DNA from: Bacteroides sp. 519
GTDB taxonomy: Bacteria; Bacteroidota; Bacteroidia; Bacteroidales; Bacteroidaceae
Direction of reading: 5' to 3'
Assembly: GCF_010500955.1 (NCBI RefSeq)
Contig: NZ_QVMJ01000003.1
Coordinates: 35,890-99,889, forward strand
DNA: 64,000 bases
A model generated the notes under the pieces. The model had not been told where the DNA came from, did no database searches, and saw only the letters and a list, made by a program, of their open reading frames with translations. Below, piece by piece: positions 15,271 to 23,990 of the stretch (position 1 is its first letter; the number at the start of each line of letters is the position of its first letter). Made by a program: the position numbers and the translations under genes.

Positions 15271-17466
15271 GTTTACTATTTGAGACTTTAATTTATGATA
15301 TAACTCCTTATACTGTTGCGCAACTAATGTTATATCATAAGTGGTTGCAACTTTGCATCTCGCATTTTTAGATAAATAGTCATTTAGTTCATCGGAACTT
15401 AATGTCCATTCAATTCCATGTGCCAAATCAGCAACATCAGCATAGCGAGCCAGATATCCTGTCTCTTTATGATCAATAATACTTTCCGGCCCTGTCTTAC
15501 GAAATGACACTACTGGAGTTTCACATGCCATTGCCTCAATAACAGTTTGCCCAAATGCCTCCTCTAATGATGGAACAACCATTACATCGGCTGCCGAGTA
15601 GGCCAGTCTTAGTGTTTTGTTTTCTTGGATCTGTCCCATAAATTTGGTAGGAATATTTAAATCCAGAGTTTGATATTCAGCTCCGAAAACTAAAAAGAAG
15701 TATTCATTTTTATGCATTTCCGATAAAAACTGCAATGCTTTTAGTAATAGAGCAAATCCCTTTCTTGGATCATTCATTGCTCTGGTTGCCCCAAAAAGAA
15801 TTATCTTCTTATCTGATGGAATACTCAATTCCTGCCTTGCAGTTGTTTTAGTGATAGGATAAAACTCTTCAAGATTTATACCATTAGGAATAACATATAC
15901 ATCTCTATCTTTTAACAGTGTGCTACTTAATACTTTTTCTTTCATCCAGAGAGTAGGAACCACAATTGTCATATCAATCATGCTCCAAGCTTTCTCCTTA
16001 CGTTTCCATATTTCACTGGATAAATCATTTTCATCATTTGATCCTAGTTTCGGACATTTGCCACATCCTGTAATATATCTATTACAATCTCCAAAATAAT
16101 AGCAACCACCGGTAAAAGCCCAACAATCGGGTAAACGCCAAACAATTTTCTTTCGTATCTTACCTATTTCTTCAATATTAATAAAGCCCGCATTAATAAA
16201 ATGCAATTGAATTATTTTAGGATCAAATTCATCTATATACCTATCGATATGAACACCTGCAGTGCCGGGAGCAAAGCTATTGGATGCTATTACATATTGG
16301 GGGTATACATTTGTAGGTTTCATTTCGTGATAATATCCATACTGTTCATCCTCTTCGGGAGATACAACATAGATTTCTTCTGATGAATTTTCTCTGGATG
16401 ACAATCCGGACTCTAATACTAACATTTTAGAATGAAGGCCAATCTTTCTTAATCCTGAATGAATTCTATATGCTGCTATTGAAGCACCATGATTCATAAT
16501 AAATGAACTGAGATATAATACATCTGTAGATGTTTGATAATAAGTTACTGAGACTTTATCCTCCATTTGTGGTGCAAGAAGTGCAAGGCCAACGCCGGCA
16601 ATGCCTCTATATATTGCTAAATCAGAAGTGTCCGGATTTTGAAGTTGATTGATTAATATACCCTGAAGATCAATAGATGCCAGTTCAGAATCATTGCCCG
16701 ATTCATATTGGTAAATCAAATTTATCCAGCCTTGTTCTAATATATCCGGTTTATAATCAGACTTATAATTTTCAATCAACTTGTGCCATTCATCATGATC
16801 ATCCATTGTTTTAATATTATGCTTAAATATAAGGAGGTCCAAATCCGAGAAGTGATTTATTCTATTGGAAATATAGATGAATACTTCTTTCAGTACCTGA
16901 TTACAACTATTAGATCCTATATTCATTTCTTTGACTTTGTTCAGGAAATAAATAATAGAATTTAAATATGACATAGGTATTATTTGCTCAGTCTTAGAAC
17001 TAGTAATTAGGAATTCTTTACATTGTGCTAATGTTTCTAAAATTACTCCTCTATTTTCCCTACTCAGAAAATAAAGTCCTTTTGAAAATAAAGGTATATC
17101 ATTATTTAACTCAGTTACAAAATCTTCAATAGTCATTTTGCCAATCTCAGCATCCATTTCATCCAATATATCATTGTCGGCTTCTACAAAATTATTTCTT
17201 ATTAAATATTCTATTCCCCAACCAATTCCAGATAATCCTTCGGCAAAATCTTTTTCGTGATTGCTTGTTATGTTTCCGAATAGATTGTCTATATATTCAT
17301 CTGCGAACTCCGAATAAATGCTATTCCCTGTAAATCTACTATATCTATAAAAGAACAGAACAATTCCAAGCTTACCTGTTAGCAAACCATATTGATCAAT
17401 GAATTGTGCATTTACATAGAGTGTGTTTGCTATTTGTCTTAATATACTTTTAAACATATTATGCAT
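15268..17466 (-). CDS. LanC-like domain fused to GT4 glycosyltransferase
   Basis: A 732-aa fusion. Residues 1-305 resemble a LanC-type alpha/alpha toroid (YGLLTGKLGIVLFFYRYSR, FAEGLSGIGWGIEYLI, AIYRGIAGVGLALLA). The zinc ligands of true lanthionine cyclases (GxxCxG and CHG motifs) are absent. Residues 310-732 are a GT-B glycosyltransferase of family 4. This part has the segment WAFTGGCYYFGDC with further paired Cys (GCGKCP), the VIPNGINLEEFYP motif, and the donor-binding EEAFGQTVIEAMACETPVV. I infer that the toroid binds the precursor peptide while the GT4 domain glycosylates it. A capsule or glycolipid role for the GT cannot be excluded. The start overlaps the upstream gene by 8 bases. Confidence 0.8.
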   Translation of the reverse strand: MHNMFKSILRQIANTLYVNAQFIDQYGLLTGKLGIVLFFYRYSRFTGNSIYSEFADEYIDNLFGNITSNHEKDFAEGLSGIGWGIEYLIRNNFVEADNDILDEMDAEIGKMTIEDFVTELNNDIPLFSKGLYFLSRENRGVILETLAQCKEFLITSSKTEQIIPMSYLNSIIYFLNKVKEMNIGSNSCNQVLKEVFIYISNRINHFSDLDLLIFKHNIKTMDDHDEWHKLIENYKSDYKPDILEQGWINLIYQYESGNDSELASIDLQGILINQLQNPDTSDLAIYRGIAGVGLALLAPQMEDKVSVTYYQTSTDVLYLSSFIMNHGASIAAYRIHSGLRKIGLHSKMLVLESGLSSRENSSEEIYVVSPEEDEQYGYYHEMKPTNVYPQYVIASNSFAPGTAGVHIDRYIDEFDPKIIQLHFINAGFINIEEIGKIRKKIVWRLPDCWAFTGGCYYFGDCNRYITGCGKCPKLGSNDENDLSSEIWKRKEKAWSMIDMTIVVPTLWMKEKVLSSTLLKDRDVYVIPNGINLEEFYPITKTTARQELSIPSDKKIILFGATRAMNDPRKGFALLLKALQFLSEMHKNEYFFLVFGAEYQTLDLNIPTKFMGQIQENKTLRLAYSAADVMVVPSLEEAFGQTVIEAMACETPVVSFRKTGPESIIDHKETGYLARYADVADLAHGIEWTLSSDELNDYLSKNARCKVATTYDITLVAQQYKELYHKLKSQIVN

Positions 17467-19312
17467 TGTCTTTTTTATATTGAATAACTTTTCGGAAGAA
17501 ATCGATCAAGTCTTTTACATAATAATCGAATGTAAATGAGAGTCTATAATTCCTGACATTTTCTCTTAATGTATCCACAAGTTTATCATCCTTTAGTTTC
17601 ATAGATAATTCTTCATATGTATTAAAGAATATTCCTAAGTTATTCTTCCGGATGTGTGATTGCATTGCCACTATATGTTCACTATTATCTTTTTGGATCA
17701 TAGGTAATCCTGCTGCAGCAAGTGTGTTCATTCTTGCCGGCATATTTAAATCGTTCCAACCGGTATCCATTATTTTCCCCTTGTTTTGACTATTGAAGCA
17801 ATGCAACCAGCCGGCATCATATTGGGAAAATTCTTCCACCCACCTATCAGCTGCACAATGAGGATGTGTATGAAAGTATCCGGGAGCGTTTCTTTGGGCT
17901 TCTTTATTTAAATCATCACGACTTTTATAGTAATTCTCAGTATATAAATGAACATGAATCTTATTTTCGGCTAATACTTTCAAAGCAGAAATATCTATTC
18001 CCACCATACGGCCCGGAACTACTGTATGAATTTCTCCATCCAACTGAGATAAACGAGGTGAAAAGTTATCTGTAAAACAGTCAGCCTTAGGCATATCACC
18101 ATCCATAATAAAGGATAATCCTTTCTGTGGAATAAATTGTTCATACCACAATTTCAATTCCGGGTTTAAATATATCTTTCCATCAGCATGTGTATACAGA
18201 TTTATAAGTTTTTCCCATGTTCCGTTTTTCCGGCATACAGATGGACTCTCTTTAAAATGCCAGACAAATGGTATACCAGGCATTTTTTGATGAACTTCGT
18301 ATGCCAAAGGTACTGCACCATAATTTAGTGTAGCATAAATTATATCTGGTTTTATTTCTTTTACTTTTGCTTCCCAATCGTGATATGGTATGTCGGTTAT
18401 ATTGCCAAAAGGTAAATGGCCAACAGTTGAAAAACTATAAGTAGGCTTTCTCATCCACAAACCAAATAATTTATGGCCTTGTTCTTCAAATGCAAATATT
18501 CGTTCTGGATTATATGCTAATTCACCAACTATAAGAATTTTCAACGATGGTTCAGAGGTTACTTTACTTTCTTTTGTAGTATAATTCTTATACAACTCAA
18601 CCTCATCAATAAATTTATGCTTTGACACCTTTAGCTTTATAGGATCTTGGATGTTATAATACTGTCTGTATATATTCAATCCACCCCCATAATCTTCATT
18701 TACTAATTGATGATATTGGTTTGCATGTATCGTCCATCCGGATGTCTCTTCATTCGCATAAACAAACATTCCTTTATCTGAAAGTTTGTGCCAAAACAAA
18801 TCAAAATAATTATCAGAAACCCACTCATCACGGGTTATCCACCTATCTGTTGTCTTTTTATGTACTACCTGAACTAATTGCAGACTATGCTTATTAAATA
18901 CACCATTTAGAGCTGATCTATATTCTGCTACCATTGAATCATTTATTTCGGATCTGGCTTTAGAAAAAGCAAGTATACATTCAGGAGATTTCTCAAGTGT
19001 ATCATATAATACAGCTAAATGATTGTTATAATAGAAATCATCAGACGGCAAATATGCTATATAATTATATTTTGCTTTTTCAAGTCCCCGATTCAATGTA
19101 TATCCTAGTCCTTCATTTCTGGAGTTTTTCAGATAAATAATCTGTTGGTTTGACAGGAAGTCCTGTATATATTCTTCTGTATCATCCGTACAACCATCAT
19201 TGATAATAATCAATTCCCAACCTTTAAAAGTTTGCTGTAGCAAACTCATTATAGCTCTGCGTATATAAGTTACCTGATTGTAAGTAGGCATAATTACTGA
19301 AAAACCTTCCAT
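17459..19312 (-). CDS. Two-domain glycosyltransferase (GT2 plus GT4-like)
   Basis: A 617-aa protein. Residues 1-230 are a GT2 family transferase (FSVIMPTYNQVTYIRRAI, LIIINDGCTDDTEEY, IAYLPSDDFYY with the metal-binding DD). From about residue 255 a second Rossmann-type domain begins (LKILIVGELAYNPERIFAFE). It resembles a GT4-like fold and ends with LNMPARMNTLAAAGLPMIQK. No membrane segment is seen. It lies 11 bases after glf and is translationally coupled to the LanC-like/GT4 gene. The acceptor is unknown. The galactofuranose made by the upstream mutase is a plausible donor sugar. Confidence 0.8.
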   Translation of the reverse strand: MEGFSVIMPTYNQVTYIRRAIMSLLQQTFKGWELIIINDGCTDDTEEYIQDFLSNQQIIYLKNSRNEGLGYTLNRGLEKAKYNYIAYLPSDDFYYNNHLAVLYDTLEKSPECILAFSKARSEINDSMVAEYRSALNGVFNKHSLQLVQVVHKKTTDRWITRDEWVSDNYFDLFWHKLSDKGMFVYANEETSGWTIHANQYHQLVNEDYGGGLNIYRQYYNIQDPIKLKVSKHKFIDEVELYKNYTTKESKVTSEPSLKILIVGELAYNPERIFAFEEQGHKLFGLWMRKPTYSFSTVGHLPFGNITDIPYHDWEAKVKEIKPDIIYATLNYGAVPLAYEVHQKMPGIPFVWHFKESPSVCRKNGTWEKLINLYTHADGKIYLNPELKLWYEQFIPQKGLSFIMDGDMPKADCFTDNFSPRLSQLDGEIHTVVPGRMVGIDISALKVLAENKIHVHLYTENYYKSRDDLNKEAQRNAPGYFHTHPHCAADRWVEEFSQYDAGWLHCFNSQNKGKIMDTGWNDLNMPARMNTLAAAGLPMIQKDNSEHIVAMQSHIRKNNLGIFFNTYEELSMKLKDDKLVDTLRENVRNYRLSFTFDYYVKDLIDFFRKVIQYKKDNA

Positions 19313-19323
19313 ATGTAAAGAAT

Positions 19324-20433
19324 TTAAGGCTGATAATTATTTATTTCATGATAAAGTTGTATGGATGCTTTAACTGTTTTATCCATATCATAATATTTAT
19401 ACGCTCCAAGTCTTCCTCCAAAATATATTTGAGCATTTCTTTTTGATAGTGCAACATATCTGTTATATAATTCATTGTTTTTTGTGGTATTAATTGGATA
19501 ATAAGGTTCCATTTCATTTTGCCAAGCAACAGGATATTCTTTTGTAATAACTGTTTTAGATTGCTTTCCAAATTCAAAATGTTTATGCTCAATAATTCGT
19601 GTGAAAGGAGTTTCTTTATCTATATAATTCACTACTGCATTTCCCTGAAAATTTTCTATATCCAAAACTTCTTCTTCAAAATAAAGTGATCTGTACTCTA
19701 AATTTCCATAACAGTAGTTATAAAACTGATCTATCATTCCTGTGAAGATTAACTTATCTGCTTTTTTTTGCAAATCAGTGTTCTTAAAATAATCTGTATT
19801 TAATAACACATCTGCTTTTCGGAAGCAAGCTTCGAAAATTTGATTATAGCCTCCTATTGGAATTCCTTGATATGGATCTTCAAAATAATTATTATTGAAA
19901 GTAAATCTTAATGGTATTCTATCAATAAGAAACATTGGAAGTTCAGTTGCCTGTTTTCCCCATTGTTTTTCAGTATAGCCTTTTAGTAATTTTACATATA
20001 TATCATGACCAACTAGTTTAAGAGCTTGTTCTTCAAAATTAAATGCAGTTTGTTTTTTCAATCGTTGAGACTCTATCTTCTTTAAGGCTTCTTCAGGTAC
20101 TTTTGTATTCCACAATTGTATAATCTGCCATTTAACATGAATACTTTTTATCAATTCGTCTTTATATCTTGCCAGTGGCGAATTGACAAAGTGATTAAAC
20201 TCACAGAATCGATTCATTAAGTCCCAGATATCTTTGTTTTTTGTATGGAATATATGGGCTCCATATTTATGTACATTAATACCCTCAACTTTTTCAGTAT
20301 AGAGATTTCCGCCAATATGGGATCGTTTTTCTACAACCAAGCATTTCTTCCTGTCTTCTGCTGCTAAATATGCAAATACAGCATTAAATAGTCCGGCTCC
20401 AACTAATAGATAATCATATTCCATATTAGCCAA
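19324..20433 (-). CDS. glf: UDP-galactopyranose mutase
   Basis: A flavoenzyme that interconverts UDP-galactopyranose and UDP-galactofuranose in the cytoplasm. The 369-aa length is typical. The FAD-binding N-terminus reads DYLLVGAGLFNAVFAYLA. It is followed by KRSHIGGNLYTE, the substrate-region segment HKYGAHIFHT and KGYTEKQWG, and the late GRLGAYKYYDMD flavin motif. It is the first gene of the accessory operon, preceded 17-74 bases upstream by the bipartite element. It implies that galactofuranose is transferred by one of the two downstream glycosyltransferases. Confidence 0.93.
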   Translation of the reverse strand: MANMEYDYLLVGAGLFNAVFAYLAAEDRKKCLVVEKRSHIGGNLYTEKVEGINVHKYGAHIFHTKNKDIWDLMNRFCEFNHFVNSPLARYKDELIKSIHVKWQIIQLWNTKVPEEALKKIESQRLKKQTAFNFEEQALKLVGHDIYVKLLKGYTEKQWGKQATELPMFLIDRIPLRFTFNNNYFEDPYQGIPIGGYNQIFEACFRKADVLLNTDYFKNTDLQKKADKLIFTGMIDQFYNYCYGNLEYRSLYFEEEVLDIENFQGNAVVNYIDKETPFTRIIEHKHFEFGKQSKTVITKEYPVAWQNEMEPYYPINTTKNNELYNRYVALSKRNAQIYFGGRLGAYKYYDMDKTVKASIQLYHEINNYQP

Positions 20434-20449
20434 TGGGTTAATTTATAAA

Positions 20450-20506
20450 GGTTTGTATAATTGGTACGTTTGGGAAGAAGAGATGCCTAGGTTAAGGAAA
20501 GTTAAA
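20450..20506 (-). promoter_or_regulatory. Bipartite promoter-like element, copy B (upstream of glf)
   Basis: Shares two identical blocks with 10601-10656: the 22-base block (20485-20506) and the 11-base block ttggtacgttt (20461-20471), with the same 13-base spacing. It lies immediately upstream of glf in the same orientation as copy A has to susC. This suggests a promoter for the whole accessory operon. The two copies also frame the 10-kb cluster as direct repeats. Confidence 0.5.
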
Positions 20507-20605
20507 GGTACTAGTAGTTAGTAGTAGTTAGTAGCTAGTAGTTGGTAGCTAGTTGGTAGCTGGTAGCTAGTAGTTGGTAGCTAGTAGTTGGTCAGTTGGT
20601 CAACC
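20507..20605. repeat. Tandem tagtagttggtagc repeat (single arm)
   Basis: Tandem words such as tagtagttag, ctagtagttggtag and tagttggtagc fill this stretch. They resemble the left arm of the repeat at 1379-1415 but lack a complementary right arm and the loop. It looks like a half element of the same repeat class. Confidence 0.7.
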
Positions 20606-20653
20606 TGTTCTAGGGATAAGAGAAAAAGAGTCAACCCAAGTTAGGGTTCGACA

Positions 20654-20827
20654 GTTTCACAGTAGGAAACCAACAGTTTCACGGTAGGAAACCAACGGTT
20701 TCACGGTAGGAAACCAACAGTTTCCTATATATGAAACTACTTGTTTTCTATATATGAAACAGTTGGTTTCCTATATATGAAACTACTTGTTTCAACGAAC
20801 GAAACGAAAATGAAACTAATAGTTTCA
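20654..20827. repeat. Array of eight gtttc-N7/8-gaaac palindromes, pitch 22-23 bp
   Basis: Inverted repeats start at 20654, 20676, 20698, 20720, 20743, 20766 and 20789. An eighth, in the opposite form gaaac-taata-gtttc, is centred at 20819. Centres are 22-23 bp apart. The first three have centre acagtag or acggtag, the next three ctatatat, so the array is a patchwork of two sub-types. It lies in the divergent gap between glf and the AAA-ATPase gene. The units are too short and too palindromic for CRISPR. Confidence 0.85.
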
Positions 20828-20837
20828 TGTGCATTTG

Positions 20838-20933
20838 AAAGCGTGCTGGCAAATTGTAATTATATTTGCCAGCACACTTTGCCAGCACGCTTTAATAGCT
20901 TGTTAATCAAGCAAATAAACGGAAGCGTGCTGG
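20838..20933. repeat. Inverted repeats of aagcgtgctggc
   Basis: The word appears at 20838-20853 (forward), 20865-20880 and 20881-20893 (reverse complement), and 20923-20933 (forward). The first two can form a 13-16 bp hairpin. No regular pitch is seen here. With the arrays to its left, the whole gap 20434-21092 holds repeats and promoters but no gene. Confidence 0.7.
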
Positions 20934-21022
20934 TGTGACGGCAAATTTCGACTTTTCAACTTCTGTGTAGAGGAGTTTTTTCAAACAATCTAAAGCGATC
21001 TATAAAAAACAACATAGAGTTA

Positions 21023-21053
21023 ATTGCATACATACTTTAAAGACGTATCTTTG
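21023..21053 (+). promoter_or_regulatory. Bacteroides-type promoter of the AAA-ATPase gene
   Basis: ATTG (21023-21026), 19 bases, then TATCTTTG (21046-21053): a good match to TTTG-N19-TAnnTTTG. The ATG follows at 21093. Confidence 0.65.
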
Positions 21054-21092
21054 TAATAAAGAATTTCCGTTGAACATTAAAAGAGATAAGCC

Positions 21093-22259
21093 ATGCCAAC
21101 AACTAAGGAACCACGCTACCCCATTGGTATACAAAGTTTTGAAAAACTTCGTGAAGAAGGTTACGAATATGTAGACAAAACCCACCATATCCGTCGGCTT
21201 ATCGAACTGGGTAATCCTTACTTCCTTTCGCGCCCCCGTCGGTTTGGTAAGAGCCTGTTACTCTCCACCATCGAAGCCTATTTTATGGGCAAAAAAGAAC
21301 TCTTTCACGGATTAGCCATCGAAAAATGGGAAGCCCCATGGAATATACATCCGGTGATTCATCTCGACTTGAATGCCGATCGTTACGATAGTTGCGAGAA
21401 CCTGCTAGAGATGCTCGAAAAACAACTCCAGCAATGGGAAGAACTCTACGAAACCGGGGGAAAAGGTATCAATCATTCCGGACGTTTTATGTCTGTAATT
21501 GAACATGCCTACCTAAAAACGGGACGTCGAGTAGTGGTGCTCATCGATGAATACGACAAGCCTTTGTTGCGAAGCTTTCACGACGAAGAGCTACAGGATA
21601 AGTTCCGGACCATCCTTACCGCTTTCTACACTGTACTAAAAACTGCTGATAAATGGCTTCATTTTGTCCTTATTACCGGTGTCACCAAGTTTGCGCAAAT
21701 GGGTATCTTTAGCAACCTCAACCAATTGGTCGATATCAGCTTCGACCCCCGTTTTAGCGACATTTGTGGACTAACCAAAGATGAGATAGAAACCAACTTC
21801 CAACATGGGCTCCAAAAACTTGCCAACATTAATGACACTGACGTAAAAGGAGCAATGGAGCAACTCACTACATTGTACGATGGTTATTTCTTTAACGAAG
21901 ACCAAACGAAAGGTATCTACAATCCGTTCAGTGTATTGAGTGCACTGTCGAGTGGTAAGCTACGCTACCATTGGTTTGCAACCGGCACACCCACTTTTTT
22001 GGTAGAGATGTTGAAGAAAACTAATCACGACCTTCGCGATCTGGATGGAGTGACTGTTTCGGCAAACTCTATCAGTAACGACCGGGCAGATAAAAACAAC
22101 CCCATCCCAATGATTTATCAAAGCGGATACCTTACCATTAAGGGTTACGATAAAGAGTTTCAGACCTATACCCTCGGCTATCCTAACGAAGAGGTGAAAT
22201 ATGGCTTTCTCAATTTTATTAGTCCGTTTTACACCAGCATTCCGGAAGATAGGAATTGA
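21093..22259 (+). pseudogene. AAA-ATPase (PD-(D/E)XK-associated family), C-terminally truncated
   Basis: The N-terminal 388 residues belong to a widespread Bacteroidetes family of about 520 aa. It couples an AAA-ATPase-like domain (YPIGIQSFEKLREEGYEYVD, Walker A-like RPRRFGKS, Walker B VVVLIDEYDKPL, ITGVTKFAQMGIFSNLNQL) to a C-terminal PD-(D/E)XK nuclease-like domain. Here the frame stops after SPFYTSIPEDRN, exactly where the dispersed repeat at 22265 begins, so the nuclease domain is gone. A matching C-terminal remnant lies at 35816-35983. It has an intact promoter and may still be expressed, but is probably non-functional. The family function is uncertain. Confidence 0.85.
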
Positions 22260-22264
22260 ATTAA

Positions 22265-22390
22265 AACACAGAGACACAGAAACACGGAGCTTTTCCTTGT
22301 GCTGAACACGGAGGCTTCGCTTTTGTCGTACAATAACTCTGTGTTCAGCACAAAACAAAGAACTCTGTTTCTCTGTGACTCTGTGTTCAA
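22265..22390. repeat. Dispersed repeat copy 2 with cacagagacacag inverted arms
   Basis: 22265-22337 is the reverse complement of 208-280 (2 mismatches). The left arm (from 22265, cacagagacacagaaacac) pairs imperfectly with the right end (about 22365-22390, gtttctctgtgactctgtgt). A word ctctgtgttcagcacaa repeats inside. It lies between the broken AAA-ATPase gene and the convergent sulfatase. It may act as a bidirectional terminator and is the likely cause of the truncation. Confidence 0.75.
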
Positions 22391-22393
22391 AAT

Positions 22394-23896
22394 TTATCTT
22401 GGATAAGCAGGACTATACAATATGGTAGACGATAACTTCACTAAGTTTCCATCCTTTATATACGGTTCCCCACGTTCGGAGAGATGCTGAATCATAGCCT
22501 GTCGCATTTCTGCCAACGTCTTTTTATATTTCTTATCTGCGGAACATTCATGCAGTTCACCGGGATCTTTTACCAGATCGAAAAGCTGTTCCTGCCCTGT
22601 ATTGAAATTCCATACATATTTAATCTTGCCATCGGTAAGTGCGCACCAATAGTTCTCTTTACGGTAACAAGTGGCATGTTCCAGATCAATGTATTTACGC
22701 CATGATGAGGTATTGCCTTCGGCCAACCGACGCAAAGAAGCTCCATCCATATCGCTGGGTACTGTACTACCTGCTATATCAATAAATGTAGGAAGAAAAT
22801 CACGAAGTTCCACAGGTTGTTCAATCTTTGCCCCTGCCTTAATACCAAATGATTGGGGCCATTTAACTATAAAAGGTATTTTTGCCGAACCCTCGTAAGG
22901 ATATGTTTTTCGCCAGTGGTAATGATCACCCATCATATCACCATGATCAGCAGTAAAACAAATAAGAGCATTATCGTACATACCTTTTTGTTTGAGCACA
23001 TCTATAATTGCTCCAATCTGATCATCAATAAAAGTTATATTGGCATAGTAATGCCGACGCGAGTTTACTGCATACTCCTCGCCGAAGTTAGCAAATGGTG
23101 CATCCGAGGATGCCTTTGAGGGGTCAAGTTCGTTAGCAAACTCAGTACACCAATCGCCCACAAATGGTTTTGGTATATCTGCATCGGCATACAGATCAAG
23201 ATAACGTTGTGGAGGATCGTAAGGACTATGCGGACGAGCAAATGATATTTTTAAGAAAAGCGGTTGTTCCGACTCATAATTACGAATCAATTCTCTGGCC
23301 ATCTCCCCCGTCCATGCGGTAGGGTGTAGAGATTTGTCCAACTTATATGTTGTGGCTGCGTGGGCGTTCCATCCTATTCCGGTTTCATCGGGATTGAGGC
23401 CGGGAGCGAATACCTGAAACCATTTGCGATAGTCGCTTATAAAATCTTTCGATTCTGCCCGTCCGCTTTCATCAAGCAGTGTGGCATGAAACCCATGAAG
23501 AGCATTTTGTGGATTCCAATGCATTTTCCCTATTCCAAAGGTATAGTATCCCAAATCACGTAACATGCGTGGCATTTCGTAGCGGTATTCTTCGGCTACT
23601 TTTCCGTATCCCAACATGCCATGATGCCAGGGAGACATTCCGGTTAATAATCCGGCACGAGCCGGGGTACTGCTTGGGGTAGAGGTATAGGCAGATGTAA
23701 ATAGAGAACCTTCCTGAGCCAGTTGATTCATGGCTGGGGTGTGGATGGATTCGTTACCCATACAGCCCATAGCATCTCCCCGTTGTTGGTCGGTCATGAT
23801 GAAAATGATATGGGGCTTCTTTGCTGCGTTTTGTGCTTGTAAGGCAAGGGGAAGAAGGGCTGCCCCTATGGCTGCGGTAAGTTGGAGGTGTTTCAT
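22394..23896 (-). CDS. Sulfatase (S1 family, Ser-type)
   Basis: A secreted or periplasmic sulfate-ester hydrolase for sulfated glycans (500 aa). The signal peptide ends LALQAQ. The metal-site DQQRGD at about 36 and the modification motif S76-T-P-A-R80 (SSTPARAGLLTG) identify an S1 sulfatase. Its Ser must be converted to formylglycine by an anaerobic sulfatase-maturing radical SAM enzyme, not seen here. Other conserved parts are IGKMHWN, FARPHSPYDPP and FTADHGDMMG. It is the last gene of PUL2 on the minus strand. The sugar specificity cannot be read from the sequence. Confidence 0.9.
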   Translation of the reverse strand: MKHLQLTAAIGAALLPLALQAQNAAKKPHIIFIMTDQQRGDAMGCMGNESIHTPAMNQLAQEGSLFTSAYTSTPSSTPARAGLLTGMSPWHHGMLGYGKVAEEYRYEMPRMLRDLGYYTFGIGKMHWNPQNALHGFHATLLDESGRAESKDFISDYRKWFQVFAPGLNPDETGIGWNAHAATTYKLDKSLHPTAWTGEMARELIRNYESEQPLFLKISFARPHSPYDPPQRYLDLYADADIPKPFVGDWCTEFANELDPSKASSDAPFANFGEEYAVNSRRHYYANITFIDDQIGAIIDVLKQKGMYDNALICFTADHGDMMGDHYHWRKTYPYEGSAKIPFIVKWPQSFGIKAGAKIEQPVELRDFLPTFIDIAGSTVPSDMDGASLRRLAEGNTSSWRKYIDLEHATCYRKENYWCALTDGKIKYVWNFNTGQEQLFDLVKDPGELHECSADKKYKKTLAEMRQAMIQHLSERGEPYIKDGNLVKLSSTILYSPAYPR

Positions 23897-23913
23897 GATG
23901 TTGTGGTTTGTTT

Positions 23914-23990
23914 AAACGCTAAGTTACGCTAAGTTACACGGAGTTTATTATTAAAAGTTCCTCCGCGTAACTTAGCGTAACTTAGCGTTT
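23914..23990. repeat. 30-bp inverted repeat of acgctaagtt units
   Basis: Arms 23914-23943 and 23961-23990 are complementary at 29 of 30 positions, with a 17-base loop. Each arm is a tandem 10-mer acgctaagtt. The right arm overlaps the last codons and stop of the sulfatase at 23982-25514 (K-R-stop). It could serve as a terminator or processing site between the two sulfatase genes. Confidence 0.9.

Noticed and set aside
15268..17466. Lanthionine cyclase (LanC) as the function of the fusion protein
   Set aside because: No zinc-ligand motifs (GxxCxG, CHG) and no LanB or LanM dehydratase nearby.
10704..20433. Simple capsule or exopolysaccharide locus
   Set aside because: There is no flippase, polymerase or chain-length regulator, and the GT genes are in one operon with precursor peptides; not fully excluded.
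20654..20827. CRISPR-like array
   Set aside because: Repeat units are 17-18 bp palindromes with spacers of only about 5 bp, and no cas genes are present; the arrays at 36129 and 49043 also have short spacers (11 bp or less).
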